Source: Polaribacter sp. Z022 | GTDB taxonomy: Bacteria; Bacteroidota; Bacteroidia; Flavobacteriales; Flavobacteriaceae | Assembly (NCBI RefSeq): GCF_023555495.1 | Contig: NZ_JALCZO010000004.1 | Span: 124,001-188,000 of the forward strand | DNA: 64,000 nucleotides | Direction of reading: 5' to 3' | In this document: positions 37,205 to 48,075 of the stretch, piece after piece | Numbering within the stretch: position 1 is the stretch's first letter | How the letters are laid out: each line of letters begins with the position of its first letter | The notes under the pieces: generated by a model | Databases searched by the model: none | What the model was told of the DNA's origin: nothing | Seen by the model: the letters and a program-made list of their open reading frames with translations, nothing else | Translations under genes and position numbers: made by a program

Positions 37205-37801
37205 ATGTTCGAAACAAAAACATATCAAATAGACATAAAAGATAGAGTTCAATTACCATTTAAATTTAATGTTACTAAAATGCTTACGGAAACAAAAGCT
37301 TTAGCTACAGAACAATTTGAATATTATAAAGTAATACAATTAAGAGCGCCTGCTCATTTAGTAGATACTTCTTTGCCTTTTCCACCTCCAGCTAAAGATT
37401 ATGCAGATGGTTCTTGGACTAAATGGCTAAATACTAATTCTTTAGAAAAATCTCCATATTTAAAAAGTATCATTGAAAAATTTCAGAAACACACATCAGT
37501 TACTTTGGTTAGATTATTAAGACTTGCACCAAATTCTGAAGTTAAAGAACATACAGATCCTACTTTAGGTTTAGAGGTAGAAAAATCGGTAATTAGACTA
37601 ACAATACCTATTTTAAATAATGATAAAATGGTTTTTAATTTAAATAAAACTCCTGTTAATATGAAACCTGGTGAATGTTGGTATTTAGATTTAACAAAAC
37701 CTCATGAAGTATTAAACAACGTAAATGAAGAACGCATAAACTTAACTATAGATATAATTCCAAATGATTGGTTAAAAGAATTAATAAAAAAATCCCAATA
37801 A
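37205..37801 (+). CDS. Aspartyl/asparaginyl beta-hydroxylase-domain protein
   Basis: A 198-residue Fe(II)/2-oxoglutarate-dependent oxygenase-like protein. The metal triad reads His116-x-Asp118 (KEHTDPT) and His167 (KPHEVLN), and Arg177 (NEERINL) is suitably placed to hold 2-oxoglutarate. The core (VRLLRLAPNSEVKEHTDP, VIRLTIPILNN, GECWYLDLTKPHEV) matches the AspH domain that hydroxylates Asp or Asn, here probably on a protein or small molecule; no substrate is evident. Single gene, convergent with ychF. Confidence 0.87.
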   Translation: MFETKTYQIDIKDRVQLPFKFNVTKMLTETKALATEQFEYYKVIQLRAPAHLVDTSLPFPPPAKDYADGSWTKWLNTNSLEKSPYLKSIIEKFQKHTSVTLVRLLRLAPNSEVKEHTDPTLGLEVEKSVIRLTIPILNNDKMVFNLNKTPVNMKPGECWYLDLTKPHEVLNNVNEERINLTIDIIPNDWLKELIKKSQ

Positions 37802-37823
37802 TTTCTTATTGGGATTTTTTTTA
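37788..37823. terminator. Bidirectional intrinsic terminator
   Basis: Stem AATCCCAATA/TATTGGGATT around a 6-base loop, with A-run before and T-run after. It overlaps the last codons of the AspH-like gene and serves both this gene and converging ychF. Confidence 0.88.
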
Positions 37824-37840
37824 ATTTATTTTTTAAATAA

Positions 37841-38932
37841 TTACACGTTAAATCTAAAGTGCATTACATCTCCATCTTTTACAACATACTCCTTACCTTC
37901 TACTCTCATTTTACCAGCTTCTTTAACTTTTGCTTCACTTCCAAAAGTTACATAATCTTCATAAGAAATTGTTTCTGCTCTAATAAAACCTTTTTCAAAA
38001 TCTGTATGAATTACTCCTGCAGCTTGTGGTGCTGTAGAACCAATAGGAATGGTCCAAGCTCTAACTTCTTTTACTCCTGCTGTAAAATACGTTTGTAAGT
38101 TTAATAATTTATACGCAGAACGTACCAATCTAGAAACACCAGCTTCTTCTAAACCAATGTCTTCTAAAAACATTTGACGCTCTTCATAATCTTCTAATTC
38201 AGTAATATCTGCTTCTGTACCAACTGCTAAAACTATAACTTCTGCATCTTCTTCTTTTACAGCTTCTCTTACTTTTTCTACATATTCGTTTCCAGAAACT
38301 GCAGAATTTTCATCAACATTACAAACATATAACACTGGTTTAGAGGTAATAAATTGTAAAGATTGTACAAATTCAATTTCTTTTTCAGAAAAATCTAAAG
38401 CTCTAACAGAAGTTCCTTGCAATAAAGTTTCTTCAACTTTTAATAAAACAGCTAATTCTGCTTGTGCTTCTTTATTTCCTGTTTTTGCAGTTCTTTTAAC
38501 TCTTTCTAAACGTTTTTGAACCGTTTCTAAATCTTTTAATTGTAATTCAATATCAATTGTTTCTTTATCTCTAACAGGATCAATAGAATTATCAACATGA
38601 ATTATATTATCATTATCAAAACAACGTAAAACATGTAAAATAGCATCTGTTTCTCTAATATTTGCTAAAAACTGATTTCCTAAACCTTCTCCTTTACTTG
38701 CTCCTTTTACCAATCCAGCAATATCTACAATCTCTACTGTTGCAGGTAAAACTTTTTCTGGATTAACCAATTCTTCTAATTTCTCTAAACGAGTATCAGG
38801 TACATTAACTACACCTAAATTTGGTTCAATTGTACAAAAAGGAAAGTTTGCACTTTGTGCTTTTGCATTTGATAAACAGTTAAATAAAGTTGATTTTCCT
38901 ACGTTTGGTAATCCTACAATTCCGGCTTTCAT
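37841..38932 (-). CDS. ychF: Redox-regulated ATPase YchF (Obg-family)
   Basis: A 363-residue cytosolic P-loop ATPase of the TRAFAC/Obg class, linked to ribosomes and oxidative-stress response. Motifs: G1 [12 protein letters not shown], switch region [14 protein letters not shown]3 [20 protein letters not shown], then the non-canonical G4 region NVDENS that explains ATP preference, and the C-terminal TGS domain ([28 protein letters not shown]). Length matches E. coli YchF (363). Conserved core gene. Confidence 0.96.
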   Translation of the reverse strand: MKAGIVGLPNVGKSTLFNCLSNAKAQSANFPFCTIEPNLGVVNVPDTRLEKLEELVNPEKVLPATVEIVDIAGLVKGASKGEGLGNQFLANIRETDAILHVLRCFDNDNIIHVDNSIDPVRDKETIDIELQLKDLETVQKRLERVKRTAKTGNKEAQAELAVLLKVEETLLQGTSVRALDFSEKEIEFVQSLQFITSKPVLYVCNVDENSAVSGNEYVEKVREAVKEEDAEVIVLAVGTEADITELEDYEERQMFLEDIGLEEAGVSRLVRSAYKLLNLQTYFTAGVKEVRAWTIPIGSTAPQAAGVIHTDFEKGFIRAETISYEDYVTFGSEAKVKEAGKMRVEGKEYVVKDGDVMHFRFNV

Positions 38933-38973
38933 GTAAATAAATTTTGCGAGTGCAAATATAGCCTTTTATTCAT

Positions 38974-39000
38974 AAAAAAACCTCGAATAAATTCGAGGTT
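38974..39000 (-). terminator. Intrinsic terminator after the ferredoxin gene
   Basis: Perfect stem AACCTCGAAT/ATTCGAGGTT with the T-run on the minus strand (rev. complement of the A-run 38974-38980). Confidence 0.88.
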
Positions 39001-39034
39001 TCTTCTAAATAGAATCTATATTAAGATATTCTTA

Positions 39035-39436
<402 letters not shown>

Positions 39437-39455
39437 TTATTTACAACCAAAATAA

Positions 39456-40517
39456 ATGATTAGTATTCAAAACAGAATTACTGCATTCGCAAAATTAGGA
39501 CACTTTTTAAGCCAGTTTTCTATCGATAATATAAATAAAATAGATAATATTGAGCATAATGATTTATTTTTTGATGGTTTTTTACATCAAATTAAAATTG
39601 CACAAGAAAATAACTCATGGTTTACCAAAGATAATATCTTATTTTCTTTACAAAGTTGGAGTAAATCTCTAACTGAAAGCAATTTAACTGAATTTACAAA
39701 AAACATAAATTCAGATACTATTAGTGGTAAAAAAGTTGCTATAATTTTAGCAGGTAACGTTCCTTTAGTTGGTTTTCACGACTTTTTATCTGTTTTAATC
39801 TCTGGTCATTCAGTTTTAGTAAAACAATCTTCTAACGATAAGCACATTTTACCCTTTTTAGCTAAATATTTAGAGTATGTTGAGGAAGATTTTAAAGGAA
39901 AAATCACTTTTACAGAAGAAAAGTTGTCTAATTTCGACGCAGTAATTGCTACAGGAAGTGATAATACAGCACGTTATTTTGAGTATTATTTTAAAGACAA
40001 ACCAAATATTATAAGAAAAAGCAGAAATTCTGTAGCAGTAATTACTGGTAAAGAAACAGAAGAGGATTTTGTAAAATTATCTGATGATGTTTTTCAATAT
40101 TTTGGTTTAGGTTGTAGAAGTGTTTCTAAATTATATGTTCCTAAAGATTATAATTTTGATACTTTTTTTACAGGAATGTATGCTAAAAAAGACATTATTA
40201 ATAATGCTAAATATGCTAATAATTACGATTATAATAAAGCAGTGTATTTAATGAGCGAATTTGATTTATTAGAAAACGGTTTTTTAATGATAAAAGAAGA
40301 TGAAAGCTACTCCTCTCCTATTGCCTCCGTTTTTTATGAATATTATGATAACGAAATAGATTTAAAAATAAAATTACATCAAGATAGAGAAAAAATTCAG
40401 TGTATTGTTGCCAAAGACTTTATAGAAAATGAAGTTGCTTTTGGGCAAACTCAACATCCAAAGTTAAACGACTTTGCAGATGGTGTAAACACTTTAGAGT
40501 TTTTATCTAAAATATAA
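39456..40517 (+). CDS. Acyl-CoA reductase, LuxC-type
   Basis: A 353-residue protein of the LuxC acyl-CoA reductase family (aldehyde-dehydrogenase fold). It shows the Rossmann-like region KKVAIILAGNVPLVGFHDFL, SGHSVLVKQSSNDKHILP, the ATGSDNTARYFEYYF segment and the catalytic Cys in FGLGCRSVSKLYVP. Family members reduce acyl-CoA to aldehyde with NADPH; the substrate here is not known and no light-emission genes exist. This arrangement with ferredoxin on one side and serC-serA on the other is conserved in Flavobacteriia. Confidence 0.88.
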   Translation: MISIQNRITAFAKLGHFLSQFSIDNINKIDNIEHNDLFFDGFLHQIKIAQENNSWFTKDNILFSLQSWSKSLTESNLTEFTKNINSDTISGKKVAIILAGNVPLVGFHDFLSVLISGHSVLVKQSSNDKHILPFLAKYLEYVEEDFKGKITFTEEKLSNFDAVIATGSDNTARYFEYYFKDKPNIIRKSRNSVAVITGKETEEDFVKLSDDVFQYFGLGCRSVSKLYVPKDYNFDTFFTGMYAKKDIINNAKYANNYDYNKAVYLMSEFDLLENGFLMIKEDESYSSPIASVFYEYYDNEIDLKIKLHQDREKIQCIVAKDFIENEVAFGQTQHPKLNDFADGVNTLEFLSKI

Positions 40518-40527
40518 ATTAATAAAG

Positions 40528-40598
40528 TTGTCATTTTGAACGAAATGTAAAGGAGTAGAAAAATCTATCAGATTTCTCCATAAAGTTGAAATGACAAT
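40528..40598. repeat. Dispersed repeat with inverted ends before serC
   Basis: Begins TTGTCATTTTGAACGAAATG and ends AGTTGAAATGACAATC; the two ends are inverted copies of each other, and the core (GGAGTAGAAAAATCT) is shared in kind with other repeats of the window. It lies in the acyl-CoA reductase / serC gap. Confidence 0.75.
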
Positions 40599-40624
40599 CT
40601 CAAAAAAATTTGAAATTCAATAAA

Positions 40625-41692
40625 ATGAAAAAACATAATTTTAGTGCTGGTCCTTGTATTTTACCAGAGGAAGTACTTAAAAAAGCATCTGAAGCAATCT
40701 TAAATTTTAATGATGATAATTTATCATTAATAGAAATTTCTCACAGAAGTAAACCTTTTGTTGCAGTAATGGAAAAAGCACGTTCTTTAGCTTTAGAATT
40801 ATTAGGTTTAGAAGGTAAAGGATACAAAGCTTTGTTTTTACAAGGTGGTGCAAGTATGGAGTTTTTAATGGTTGCTTACAATTTATTAAATAAAAAAGCA
40901 GCTTATTTAAATACAGGTACTTGGTCTGATAAAGCTGTTAAAGAAGCAAAAGCTTTTGGAGAAATGGTAGAAGTTGCATCTTCTAAAGACAAAGGTTATA
41001 ACTATATTCCTAAAGGATATTCAGTTCCAGAAGATGTAGATTATTTTCACTGTACAAGTAATAATACTGTTGCAGGTACTCAAATTAATGAATTTCCAGA
41101 AACTAATGTTCCTCTAATTTGTGATATGAGTTCAGATATTTTTTCTCGTCAACTAGACTTTGAAAAGTTCGACTTAATCTATGCTGGTGCTCAAAAAAAC
41201 ATGGGACCTGCAGGAACAACTTTGGTTATTATTAAAGAAGATATTTTAGGAAAAGTAGAAAGACACATTCCTTCTATGTTAAACTACCAAATTCATTTAG
41301 ATAAAGACAGCATGTTTAATACACCTTCTGTTTTTGCTGTGTATGTTTCTATGTTAACTTTACAATGGTTAAAAGATTTAGGTGGTGTTAAATTTATTGA
41401 AGAAGTAAATAATAAAAAAGCAGCACTTTTATATGCTGAAATTGACAGAAATCCTTTATTTAAAGGAATTGTAGCCAAAGAAGACAGAAGTAAAATGAAT
41501 GCAACTTTTGTTTTAACTGATGAAAGACTCACAGAAACTTTTAATAAAATGTGGGCAGATGCAGGTATTAGTGGTTTAAATGGTCATAGAAGTGTTGGTG
41601 GTTATAGAGCAAGTATGTACAATGCTTTACCACTTTATAGCGTACAAGCATTAGTAGATGTAATGCAAGAATTAGAAAGAACTCAATCTTAA
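40625..41692 (+). CDS. serC: Phosphoserine aminotransferase
   Basis: A 355-residue PLP enzyme (fold type I) that makes 3-phosphoserine from 3-phosphohydroxypyruvate and glutamate, and acts in pyridoxal synthesis. Signatures: HNFSAGPCILPEEVL (N-terminus), LFLQGGASMEF, DMSSDIFSR and the PLP lysine at about residue 191 in YAGAQKNMGPAG, then GHRSVGGYRASMYNAL. The ATG at 40625 is chosen; a TTG 15 bases upstream would add MKFNK and is not needed. It precedes serA by 27 bases, so they form the serine-pathway operon. Confidence 0.95.
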   Translation: MKKHNFSAGPCILPEEVLKKASEAILNFNDDNLSLIEISHRSKPFVAVMEKARSLALELLGLEGKGYKALFLQGGASMEFLMVAYNLLNKKAAYLNTGTWSDKAVKEAKAFGEMVEVASSKDKGYNYIPKGYSVPEDVDYFHCTSNNTVAGTQINEFPETNVPLICDMSSDIFSRQLDFEKFDLIYAGAQKNMGPAGTTLVIIKEDILGKVERHIPSMLNYQIHLDKDSMFNTPSVFAVYVSMLTLQWLKDLGGVKFIEEVNNKKAALLYAEIDRNPLFKGIVAKEDRSKMNATFVLTDERLTETFNKMWADAGISGLNGHRSVGGYRASMYNALPLYSVQALVDVMQELERTQS

Positions 41693-41719
41693 AAATAGTA
41701 AATTTTCGAAATAATTTAG

Positions 41720-42670
41720 ATGAAGATATTAGCAAATGATGGAATTTCTGAAAGCGGTAAAGAAGCTTTAGAAAAAGGTGGTTTTGAAGTATTAACTGTA
41801 AAAGTAGCTCAAAATCAATTAGAAAATTATATCAATGAAAATAATGTTGATGCAATTTTAGTTAGAAGTGCAACACAAGTTAGACAAGAATTAATAGAAG
41901 CTTGCCCTAGTTTAAAGTTAATTGGACGTGGAGGAGTTGGTTTAGACAATATTGATGTAGAATATGCAGAAGATAATGGTTTGCATGTAATTAATACTCC
42001 AGATGCATCTTCTAGTTCTGTTGCAGAATTAGTTTTTGCACATTTATTTGGAATGGTAAGGTTTTTACATTCTTCTAACAGAGAAATGCCTTTAGAAGGA
42101 GATTCTCACTTTAAAGAATTAAAAAAAGCATATGCTCAAGGAATTGAATTAAGAGGTAAAACCATAGGTATTATTGGCTTTGGCAAAATTGGTCAAGAAG
42201 TTGCAAAAATTGCTATTGGTTTAGGTATGAAAGTTTTAGCTACTGATGAAGAAGTAGAAAGTGCTCCTATAACATTAGAGTTTTTTAACGGACAAAAATC
42301 TACTTTTACAATTCATACAATAGAAATTGATGAAATATTAAAAGAATCAGATTTTATTTCTTTACACACTCCTGCATTAGAAGAATATATTATTACATCT
42401 TCAGAAATAGAAAAAATGAAAGATGGTGTTGGTATTATAAATACTGCAAGAGGTGGTTTATTAAATGAAGTAGATTTAATAAATGGAATTGAAAGTGGAA
42501 AAGTACAGTATGCAGGTTTAGACGTTTTTGAAAGCGAACCTTCACCAGAAATTCAATTATTAATGAATCCAGAATTGTCTTTAACACCTCATATTGGTGC
42601 AGCTACTTTAGAAGCTCAAGACAGAATTGGATTAGAATTGGCAAAACAAATTCTAGAACTTTTACGTTAA
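41720..42670 (+). CDS. serA: D-3-phosphoglycerate dehydrogenase (short form)
   Basis: A 316-residue NAD-dependent 2-hydroxyacid dehydrogenase, first step of serine synthesis. Seen: RSATQVRQELIEA, GRGGVGLDNIDVEYAED, cofactor loop GIIGFGKIGQEVAK, catalytic Arg in NTARGGLLNE, Glu and the catalytic His in LTPHIGAATLEAQDR. No C-terminal ACT or ASB regulatory domains, so it should be insensitive to serine. Linked to serC upstream and overlapping the YggS-like gene by one base (TAATG). Confidence 0.93.
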   Translation: MKILANDGISESGKEALEKGGFEVLTVKVAQNQLENYINENNVDAILVRSATQVRQELIEACPSLKLIGRGGVGLDNIDVEYAEDNGLHVINTPDASSSSVAELVFAHLFGMVRFLHSSNREMPLEGDSHFKELKKAYAQGIELRGKTIGIIGFGKIGQEVAKIAIGLGMKVLATDEEVESAPITLEFFNGQKSTFTIHTIEIDEILKESDFISLHTPALEEYIITSSEIEKMKDGVGIINTARGGLLNEVDLINGIESGKVQYAGLDVFESEPSPEIQLLMNPELSLTPHIGAATLEAQDRIGLELAKQILELLR

Positions 42671-43335
42671 TGAGTAACATTGCCCAAAATTTAATATATA
42701 TAAATCAACAACTTCCTGAAGAAGTAACATTAGTTGCTGTTTCTAAAACCAAACCTATTGTAGACATACAAGAAGCATATAATGCTGGTCAACGAATTTT
42801 TGGTGAGAATAAAATTCAGGAAATGGTTGAAAAATATGATGCCTTACCAAAAGATATTAAATGGCATATGATTGGTCATTTACAAAGTAATAAGGTAAAA
42901 TACATGGCTCATTTTGTAGATTTAATTCATGGAGTTGATAAATTATCAACTTTAAAAGAAATAAATAAACAGGCAAAAAAACACAATAGAGTTATTGATT
43001 GTCTTTTACAAGTAAAAATTGCCAAAGAAGATACAAAATTTGGATTTTCACATGATGAAATTATCAATACTTTAAATAGTGATATAATAAATACATTTGA
43101 AAACGTTAAAATTGTTGGTTTTATGGGAATGGCTACATTTACAGACAACCAACAACAATTACAAGAAGAGTTTTTATCATTAAAAAAATTATTTACAGAA
43201 TTAAAAGTTAAAAACACTTCACTTAAAGTATTATCTATGGGAATGAGTGGAGATTTTAAGCTAGCAATAAAAAATGGTAGCACAATGGTAAGAGTTGGTA
43301 GCTCAATATTTGGTCATAGAAATTATAATCCTTAA
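42670..43335 (+). CDS. YggS-family PLP homeostasis protein
   Basis: A 221-residue alanine-racemase-fold PLP protein that holds PLP and helps vitamin B6 homeostasis (no enzyme reaction known). PLP lysine is Lys26 (LVAVSKTKPI), with FGENKIQEM, WHMIGHLQSNK and the C-terminal LSMGMSGDFKLAIKNGSTMV that is diagnostic of the family. It overlaps serA and is part of that operon, where it may serve the PLP enzyme SerC. Confidence 0.95.
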   Translation: MSNIAQNLIYINQQLPEEVTLVAVSKTKPIVDIQEAYNAGQRIFGENKIQEMVEKYDALPKDIKWHMIGHLQSNKVKYMAHFVDLIHGVDKLSTLKEINKQAKKHNRVIDCLLQVKIAKEDTKFGFSHDEIINTLNSDIINTFENVKIVGFMGMATFTDNQQQLQEEFLSLKKLFTELKVKNTSLKVLSMGMSGDFKLAIKNGSTMVRVGSSIFGHRNYNP

Positions 43336-43357
43336 ATTTAGGTTAAAGAAAAAGAAT

Positions 43358-44437
43358 TTGTACGCAATTTTAGATATAGAAACAACAGGAGGTAAATTTA
43401 ATGAAGAAGGAATTACAGAAATTGCTATCTACAAATTTGACGGTCATTCTACTGTAGATCAATTTATAAGCTTGGTAAATCCTGAAAAACCAATACAAGA
43501 ATTTGTTGTAAGACTTACTGGTATTAACAATAAAATGCTTAAAAATGCTCCTAAATTTTATGAAGTTGCAAAACGAATTATAGAAATTACCAAAGATTGT
43601 ATATTAGTAGCACATAATACTGCTTTTGATTACAGAATACTAAGTACCGAATTTGACAGATTAGGTTATCAATACCACAGAAATACTTTATGTACAGTAG
43701 AGTTAAGTCAAAAATTAATCTTAGACCAACCATCTTACAGCTTAGGAAAACTTACAAAATCTTTAGGAATTCCTATGTCAGATAGACATAGAGCTTCTGG
43801 AGATGCTTTAGCAACAGTACAACTCTTTAAATTATTACTAGAAAAAGATACCAATAAAACTATAATTCAAAGTTCTATAAAATACTTTGACAAAAGAAAT
43901 CATAAACAAAAATTAAGAACTTTGTTAGATGATATTCCTACAGTACAAGGTGTTTATTATGTTCATGATACAAATGGAAAAGTTATCTTTTTAGGAAGAG
44001 GAAATAATATAAAATCTGAAGTAAATAAACTTTTTTTAAAGGTTACAAAAAGGGCTATTAAAATTCAAGAAAGAGCAGAATCTATTTCTTATGATGAAAC
44101 TGGTAATGAGCTTTTTACGAGATTAAAATATGCTGTAGAGTTAGATGTATTATCACCAAAATTCAACTTTAAAAAGAAAGCTAAAACCACTACACAAGAC
44201 TTTAATAATGAAGATTTTATAATTATAGAAAAAGGGAGAGAAGTAGAAGAACATGCTGTAATTTTAGTTGAACAAAATGAAGTTTTTGGTTATGGATATA
44301 CCAACTTAAATTTTCAAGAAAAAAAATTAGATATTTTAAAAACTGTATTAACTCCTGTAGAAAATAAAATACAATCTAAAAATATCATCAAGAACTATAT
44401 CAATAAAAATAAGGTTCAAAAAATTATACGTTTATAA
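43358..44437 (+). CDS. DnaQ-like exonuclease fused to a GIY-YIG (UvrC/Cho-type) domain
   Basis: A 359-residue fusion. The N-terminus is a DEDDh exonuclease (AILDIETTGG with Asp6/Glu8, VAHNTAFDYRIL, and HRASGDALATV at the third motif); about residue 195-230 is a GIY-YIG region (VQGVYYVHDTNGKVIFLGRG, then NIKSEVNKLF), and the rest is a poorly known C-terminal part. Similar exonuclease plus UvrC-like fusions occur in many bacteria and are annotated as polymerase III epsilon-like. The start is taken as TTG at 43358 (LYAILDIETTGG); no clear ATG fits. It may act in repair. Confidence 0.85.
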   Translation: MYAILDIETTGGKFNEEGITEIAIYKFDGHSTVDQFISLVNPEKPIQEFVVRLTGINNKMLKNAPKFYEVAKRIIEITKDCILVAHNTAFDYRILSTEFDRLGYQYHRNTLCTVELSQKLILDQPSYSLGKLTKSLGIPMSDRHRASGDALATVQLFKLLLEKDTNKTIIQSSIKYFDKRNHKQKLRTLLDDIPTVQGVYYVHDTNGKVIFLGRGNNIKSEVNKLFLKVTKRAIKIQERAESISYDETGNELFTRLKYAVELDVLSPKFNFKKKAKTTTQDFNNEDFIIIEKGREVEEHAVILVEQNEVFGYGYTNLNFQEKKLDILKTVLTPVENKIQSKNIIKNYINKNKVQKIIRL

Positions 44438-44514
44438 GTATAAAAAATTCTTATTTAATTTCAGTAAACCTATATTTATAAGTAAATTAGCTTTTAAAAA
44501 AAGTTACTTTATTA

Positions 44515-46461
44515 ATGAAAAAGATTGCCCTCCTACTCCTACTTTCAACTAGTTTTATTATTGCTCAAAAAAAGAAATCAACTAAAATGGGATTAACCAC
44601 TTTAGATGAATTAAAAATGACAGTTTATGATAAAGATTCTACTGCAACTGCAGTAGTTTTATATGAACATGCAAATCGTTATCCAGATAAAGCCAATAAC
44701 GAAATACCAAGAACAGATTATTATTATAGAATTAAAATATTAGACAAAGCTTCTTTTGATTTAGCAAATATTGTAATAGGTATATATAAAGACCAAAGAG
44801 TTAAAGATATAAGTGCAAAAACCTATAATTTAACAGACTTAGGTACAATGGATATTTCAACAGTTTTAGAAAAAGATATATTTTCTATTACCGAAAATAA
44901 AAACTGGAAAAGTAAAAAATTTACGTTACCTAATATAAAAAAAGGAAGTGTTATAGAATATAAATATAGTATTACATCTCCTTATTTAAGTATAGACGAT
45001 TGGGTTTTTCAATCTGATATACCCAAAATAAAAAGTGAATTAGATGTTTCTATCTTAGGAAACTATCAGTACAATGTAAAAAAAATAGGGTACTTAAAAT
45101 TAGATAAAAACGAGCCCTCAGTAGATAAAAAATGTGTCTATGTACCTGGAATAGGAAATGGAGCTTGTGCAGTATACTCTTATGGAATGTATAATATACC
45201 TGCCTTTAAAGAGGAAGATTATATGCTAAGTAAGAAAAATTATATGTCTCGTATTTCTTTTGATTTAAAATCGAGAACTAGTTATAGAGGTGAAGTAAAA
45301 AATTATACAACAACCTGGAAACAAGCAGACAAAAGTTTAAAAGAAAGTTTTTTCAACAATCAAACATCAAAAAAGAGTTTCTTTAAAAAATCGATTCCAG
45401 AAGCAATTTTATTAACAGAAAATAAACTTGAAAAAGCTAAAAAAATATTTAGTTTCATACAAAATCATTATTCTTGGAATGGAAAATTTTGGACCAATGA
45501 AGATGCCAAAATCAAACAAGCTTTTCAAGAAAAAACAGGAGATATTGGAGAAATAAACCTGTCTTTATATAATAGTTTAAAAGCTGCTAATTTAGATGCT
45601 AATCTTGTAGTTTTATCTACAAGAAACAACGGAATTCCAACAAAAATTTTCCCTGTTATATACGATTATAATTATGTAATTGTTAAAACTGTTATTGATG
45701 ACAAAGAATACTTTTTAGATGCAACTGATAAGTTTTTACCTTTTGGTGAATTACCTGTAAGAACTTTAAATGGAGAAGCAAGAGAAATAAACTTTAAAGA
45801 AAAAAGTACTTGGGTGCTTCTAAAACCTAAATATAAATCTTTAGTTAATGTGGTTGCTAAATTAAATTTAACTCAAGAAGGGGTTTTTGAAGGAAATTTA
45901 ATAATTAATAAAAGTGGATATTTTGCTAGTAACCAACGTAAAAAAATATCTTCAAGAAGTGAAGATGATTATCTAGAAGATTTTGAAGCAAAAAATATAG
46001 ATGTAGAAGTTGAAGATTATAATGTAAAAAATCTTACAAATTTAGATAAAACATTAAATGAACTATTTAAGATTAGAATTGAAATGAATGAGGAACTAGG
46101 AAATAAAATAAGAATAAATCCTTTTATTTTTGATAGAGTTTCTAATAATCCGTTTAAATTAAAAGAAAGAAATTATCCTGTTGATTTTGCATATTCTAGA
46201 TATAAAAACTATTACTTAAACCTAGAAATACCAGACAATTATAAAATTGTAAGTTTACCTAAAAAGAAAGCAATATCATTACCAAATAAAGGAGGTAAAT
46301 TTACACTTAACATTGTACAAAGAAATAACATTATTAATATTTCTAGTAGAATTCATATCAGTAAAAGTATCTTTTCTAGTGAAGACTATTTTGCTTTAAA
46401 AGAGTTTTACAAACAAATAATTTTATCTGAAAAAGGAGATATAATTTTAGAAAAAATATAA
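44515..46461 (+). CDS. Exported DUF3857 protein with a degenerate transglutaminase core
   Basis: A 648-residue exported protein with signal peptide (about 1-18). The middle fits DUF3857 (RIKILDKASFDLANIVIGIY, IKKGSVIEYKYSITSP) and the following section fits the transglutaminase-like core (NGIPTKIFPVIYDYNYVIVK, DKEYFLDATDKFLPFGELP). At the position where the active Cys is expected, the text is KTGDIGEINL (near residue 342), so Cys is replaced by Ile and the core is likely not catalytic. His/Asp-type residues (DATDK) remain. Periplasmic or envelope role is likely, but not proven. Confidence 0.8.
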   Translation: MKKIALLLLLSTSFIIAQKKKSTKMGLTTLDELKMTVYDKDSTATAVVLYEHANRYPDKANNEIPRTDYYYRIKILDKASFDLANIVIGIYKDQRVKDISAKTYNLTDLGTMDISTVLEKDIFSITENKNWKSKKFTLPNIKKGSVIEYKYSITSPYLSIDDWVFQSDIPKIKSELDVSILGNYQYNVKKIGYLKLDKNEPSVDKKCVYVPGIGNGACAVYSYGMYNIPAFKEEDYMLSKKNYMSRISFDLKSRTSYRGEVKNYTTTWKQADKSLKESFFNNQTSKKSFFKKSIPEAILLTENKLEKAKKIFSFIQNHYSWNGKFWTNEDAKIKQAFQEKTGDIGEINLSLYNSLKAANLDANLVVLSTRNNGIPTKIFPVIYDYNYVIVKTVIDDKEYFLDATDKFLPFGELPVRTLNGEAREINFKEKSTWVLLKPKYKSLVNVVAKLNLTQEGVFEGNLIINKSGYFASNQRKKISSRSEDDYLEDFEAKNIDVEVEDYNVKNLTNLDKTLNELFKIRIEMNEELGNKIRINPFIFDRVSNNPFKLKERNYPVDFAYSRYKNYYLNLEIPDNYKIVSLPKKKAISLPNKGGKFTLNIVQRNNIINISSRIHISKSIFSSEDYFALKEFYKQIILSEKGDIILEKI

Positions 46462-46479
46462 CTTTTTAAATGTTTGAAT

Positions 46480-46511
46480 AAAAAATACGTCAAATGACGT
46501 ATTTTTTTTTT
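46480..46511 (+). terminator. Intrinsic terminator
   Basis: Stem AATACGTCA/TGACGTATT with a T-run after; separates the DUF3857 gene from the protease pair. Confidence 0.9.
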
Positions 46512-46556
46512 CTATATTTAGACAGATTTTTGCTTTGTAACTCTAAAACACTTAAA

Positions 46557-48068
<1,512 letters not shown>

Positions 48069-48075
48069 CAAAATT

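Noticed and set aside
46494-46556. Upstream start for the papain-like protease
   Set aside because: The added sequence runs through a terminator T-run and destroys the signal peptide; ATG 46557 fits.
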